Shown: piece by piece, positions 60,888 to 64,000 of the stretch
Layout of the letters: every line of letters begins with the position of its first letter
How positions within the stretch are numbered: the stretch's first letter is position 1
Origin: Dioscorea cayenensis subsp. rotundata
Taxonomy: Eukaryota; Streptophyta; Magnoliopsida; Dioscoreales; Dioscoreaceae
DNA: 64,000 nt
Assembly (NCBI RefSeq): GCF_009730915.1
Contig: NC_052486.1
Location: 21,543,589-21,607,588, forward strand
Direction of reading: 5' to 3'
Made by a program: the position numbers and the translations under genes
Notes under the pieces: generated by a model
Database searches by the model: none
What the model saw: only the letters and a program-made list of their open reading frames with translations
What the model was told of the DNA's origin: nothing

Positions 60888-62836
60888 TTTTGGCATCAGA
60901 GCAAAGAAAGAACAATGGCGGCAGCATCAAATCAGCCTACAAACTTCAGAGCATCTACCTTAAATATCCCAGATCAACAAAAGGAAGAAGGTGATGTGAA
61001 ATTTGATTATGGTATCTATGATCATGATGATTTGGAGGAAGAGGATGAAGCAAGCACTTCAAAGAATGCTATTGTTAGACGCATCCTTTCAATTCCTAAA
61101 AATGAAAAAGAAGACTGGAGGCACACTTCGATTTTCCAAATGCTATTACATGGTGGAAACCAAGCACAGAAGCTTATCTTCGATGGGGGCAGCAACACAA
61201 ATGTTGTTTCAGCATCTATGGTGGAATGACTAAGGCTTCCTATTGAACAATATCCACTCCCATACAAAGTAGCATGGATTGATAGCACTTCCATTCCGCT
61301 AACTCAACACTGTCTTATATCTTTCTCTCGTGCAGTTTATAGCGATTCCATATAGTGTGATGTGATTCCAATGAAAATGACGCATATTTTCTTAAATGCC
61401 CTTGGCTTTATGATAGAGATGTGCCCCATTGTGGGTGAGAAACACTTATTCTTTCATGTTTAATAATAGAGAAGTTGTGTTGAAACCTATGACTACCGCT
61501 GAAATGGAGAAGTTCAGCGTGGAAAAGCTAAATCGCTATTAACTCCCAAAAATCACAGCACATTCTTTCAAAGAAGGAATTTCAATGGGAAAGAAGTCCA
61601 TTTACCAGAGATGTTGATGGAAACAAGAGTAGAGATGAAGATTCAGAAGAGCCACCCAAGAGAGCTGACAACACAGTGAGAAGATGAGTGTTCAAGAAGC
61701 TATTAGTGTCCTTGACAGCAAACAGAAAGATCAAATTTCAGATGCCCCAAAAAGGAAAACGATAGTGAAGGCATATGTCAACATTAGCAAATCTACATTA
61801 AGAAGATGGAGTGCCAGTATGGGGGATCCTTTCAGCCCTTACAGACAGTAAAATACTTCCAACACAAGCACTCATATCACTTCCAATCTGATTCTTGAAA
61901 TAGAGGAGAAGAAATCAACAGAAGATAAGGCTACACTTGATCTCCCAGAAGATGGTTCAAATCAGAACCAATTTGCTAAGTCACCTTCATCTTCAGAAGC
62001 TAAGAAGTTTGCATCCTAATCCGAAGAAACTACCGGCCGGGCAACATCTTCTGTTGAATGGAATCGGCAGAAAGAAACTAAACTTAATGAGATGCTAATG
62101 AAAATGAGGGAGATAAAGCCTGGTAAGTACCATGCTGCAGTGCTGGTTATTGAGATATAACTAATGAACAAAGGGTTTTTACAGTCAATACAAGGAGAAA
62201 AGAAATGAGAAGCTTTGAGAAGAGAATGCAGCAAGACCAAGTGCTGAAGCTGAAACTTTTGGACGGCATATTCATGAAATCCATGATGACATTTGAAGGA
62301 AAATTACTCCAAGAAATGAGAACTACAATGCACAGGCTGGCTTGAAAAGGAGGTTTGCAGAATTTAATGAAGGGGATATAGTAATGGTTCGTATAAGGCT
62401 TAAATGATTTCCATGGGGGCCTTTAAAAAACTTCACTCAAGGAACACCGGATCATACAAGATTTTGAAGATCAGTTACAATGCTTATATTCTTAATCTGC
62501 CTACAGATATGGATATAAATAATGCCTTCAATGTGAAGGATCCAAGTCCGTATGCATGTCATGAAGGCACTTCACTAAGTGGCAAAAATGAAGCAAGTCT
62601 ATCACCATTATTTAAACTTAAAGAAGATCTTGAAGATATTGTAGACCATCAAATTGTTTCAACTAGAAGCGGAGGATATCAGAAGTATCTTGTGAAATGG
62701 AAAGACTGCCTATTTTCAGATTGCACATGGGTTACAAATCAAAACTTACAGAAACTCAATTTGATCTCTATAAATAACGTCATGCTATTAACTCACCAGG
62801 GCCTGGTTTTCTTAAGTCAGGGGAATCGATGCAAAA

Positions 62837-63274
62837 TGGAATCATCTTTTGAAGACTTATCAAACGAAAGAGAAACCAAAGACCAAAACTTATGTTAGTT
62901 CTACTCAAGTGTCTTTTTAGTTTTCATTCAAAGTCAAAAGCCTTTTAAATTATCTTAGAAGTTTTAAATATTTATTAGGGTGTTCAAGTTTGTTGGCTTC
63001 CATGTGCATCCTTTAAGTTCTTGTTAGAATTTTACGAGTCTTGTTTTTCTAGTTCACATACTATAAGTCTATAAAATTGAGCACTAATGAAAGAAGAAAA
63101 GCAATGAATATTTTCTTGAAAACTATCTTCATTTCATGATTATGTGAGATGCAAACCAAGTTTAGGTGTGATGCTTATGAATTATAGGAGTGATTCCTAA
63201 AATCTTGCTAGTGTGATGCTAGTAATTTGTCTCCAACTTAAAACCACTTCTTTTTAGCCTGCTGTCCTGCATCA
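62837..63274 (+). repeat. 3' LTR of the plus-strand element
   Basis: It starts TGGAATCATC, ends CTGCATCA, and is directly repeated from the 5' LTR. Just upstream, AGGGGAA (near 62819) may be the polypurine tract, although it is not directly adjacent to the LTR start that I chose. After the LTR the minus-strand gypsy RNase H sequence resumes at once (GGTACC...). Confidence 0.75.
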
Positions 63275-64000
63275 GGTACCAAATTCATATTCAAATCTAG
63301 CAACTTAGCAACATTTTTTTTTGCTCAAGGGCAACAATTCATTGCTCCAAAAAGTGTTTGAGTGATTATTGGTCAGCAACAATAAAAATTTTTCACTCAA
63401 GCAAATAAAGCTTCCATAGCCAAACCGTCTTAATGATTGCTAACCCCAATGTCATCTGACTTATGCCAACACTAGTTCTATCCCAATATTGCTCACATTG
63501 GAGAACATCTCAGACACAAGTTTGACGTACCAAGGACCGAGGTGATTGACATGACCCTTAAAAGGCCGTCATGCTTTATTTGACCAACAAAGTACTCCTT
63601 TCTTAAGTAGTTAACTCGGTAATTGTCCTATAATTCTTGATAATTTTTCAATAATAGCTAGTTAAAACCAGAAACCCACGAACATCCATAACATTTTTTC
63701 GAACTGGCCAAATCATAACTAGTTTCTATGGGCCTTTCGAGATTCTATAATGGATTAGGCCATCTTATAAACACCGTTTGCCCGAGACCAGTCGGATTCA
63801 TCCTATTTTTTGCATCTCCTAACTCAAGAGAGTGGTGGGTGATCAACCATTGGAGTCTTAATTGCCTCTGGCTTTGGAAACAGTGGAGGAACCACCCTGC
63901 CAACCGGAGGCAGTCATAGTAAATAATGCTATTGTTCATTGTTCAGTTACATTTCTGCAAGTATTGGTTCAAGGGATTGGTAAGCCATTGAAGGAAGCGC

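Larger units (their letters stand above)
60426..63274 (+). mobile_element. Internally deleted Ty3/gypsy-type LTR retrotransposon, plus strand
   Basis: Direct repeats at 60426-60887 and 62837-63274 share GAATCATC-TTTGAAGACTTA, TTGTTGGCTT-CATGTGCATCC and the end GCCTGCTGTCCTGCATCA; they start TG and end CA, as LTRs do. TGGCATCAGAGC (60891-60902), nearly the tRNA-Met primer-binding site, follows the 5' LTR. Internal coding: 60915-61450, a retropepsin-like region with the active-site context IFDGGSNTNVVS; then broken sequence; then from 62404 a piece of integrase C terminus (KKLHSRNTGSYKILK) and a chromodomain-like stretch (YLVKWKDCLFSDCTWV). Reverse transcriptase, RNase H and the integrase core are absent, so it is nonautonomous. 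It sits within the minus-strand gypsy element. No clean 5-base target-site duplication was seen. Confidence 0.8.
58951..64000 (-). mobile_element. Ty3/gypsy retrotransposon pol remnants, minus strand, interrupted
   Basis: Decayed pol sequence on the minus strand in pol order, running off the window end. 64000-63480: reverse transcriptase and its connection (PVRKNVMDVRGFLVLTSYY). 63440-63290: RNase H (a segment like LYLLE-K-FIVVADQ, then SLKHFLEQ). 60425-60215: integrase core start (FIEGFLNSKGHLIILVVIDK, then LSKY). 59770-59500: integrase end (FGMNYSRCKGSGSA, then LRCFVQG and ITYHLSIGMTPF). 59000-58951: a chromodomain-like tail with ATWEDS. Many stops and frameshifts make it inactive. The element is cut by a plus-strand LTR element (60426-63274) and by a small element (59775-60207). 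The zinc-binding region expected between RNase H and integrase appears missing at the first insertion site. Confidence 0.75.

Overview
This is an AT-rich piece of a nuclear plant chromosome. It is clearly a flowering plant: it carries plant CNOT1, a remorin, a UNE10/PIF-type bHLH factor, a P/U-type cyclin, a LOG relic and plant-type Ty3/gypsy and RTE elements. A monocot is my low-confidence guess. One assembly gap of exactly 1000 N lies at 999-1998. Genes are intron-rich with GT-AG junctions, so I rebuilt the coding regions exon by exon, checking phase at every junction; few long open frames are genes by themselves.

Layout. 1-5 kb: unrecognised sequence, the gap, then AT-rich repeats. 5.1-6.2 kb: a degenerate LOG (cytokinin-activating enzyme) relic, + strand. 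8.0-31.3 kb: a 51-exon CNOT1 gene, + strand, the scaffold of the CCR4-NOT deadenylase, with an RTE-type LINE in intron 27. 31.5-33.2 kb: a complete 5-exon remorin gene, - strand, convergent with CNOT1; its upstream region carries a minisatellite that multiplies G-box/ACGT motifs. 34.5-42.4 kb: a 15-exon 2-phosphoglycerate-kinase-like P-loop NTPase, - strand, with a MITE-like element upstream. 45.8-47.9 kb: a 6-exon UNE10/PIF-like bHLH factor, + strand. 49.5-50.3 kb: a 2-exon cyclin-P2-like gene, + strand. 52.7-57.9 kb: the 3' half of SMC6, - strand. 58.7-64.0 kb: nested retrotransposons, a - strand Ty3/gypsy element split by a + strand LTR element and by a small hAT-like insertion.

The genes are unrelated housekeeping or regulatory loci, not a pathway cluster, and I found no convincing undescribed system. 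The strongest general signal is that four conserved genes (CNOT1 three times, the 2PGK-like gene, the cyclin, SMC6) each need removal of single inserted bases to restore both family similarity and intron phase. All are +1. That pattern fits assembly indel error better than independent pseudogene formation, although SMC6 has extra damage and the LOG relic is degenerate beyond doubt. The most biologically interesting sequence is the tandem G-box module upstream of the remorin gene.
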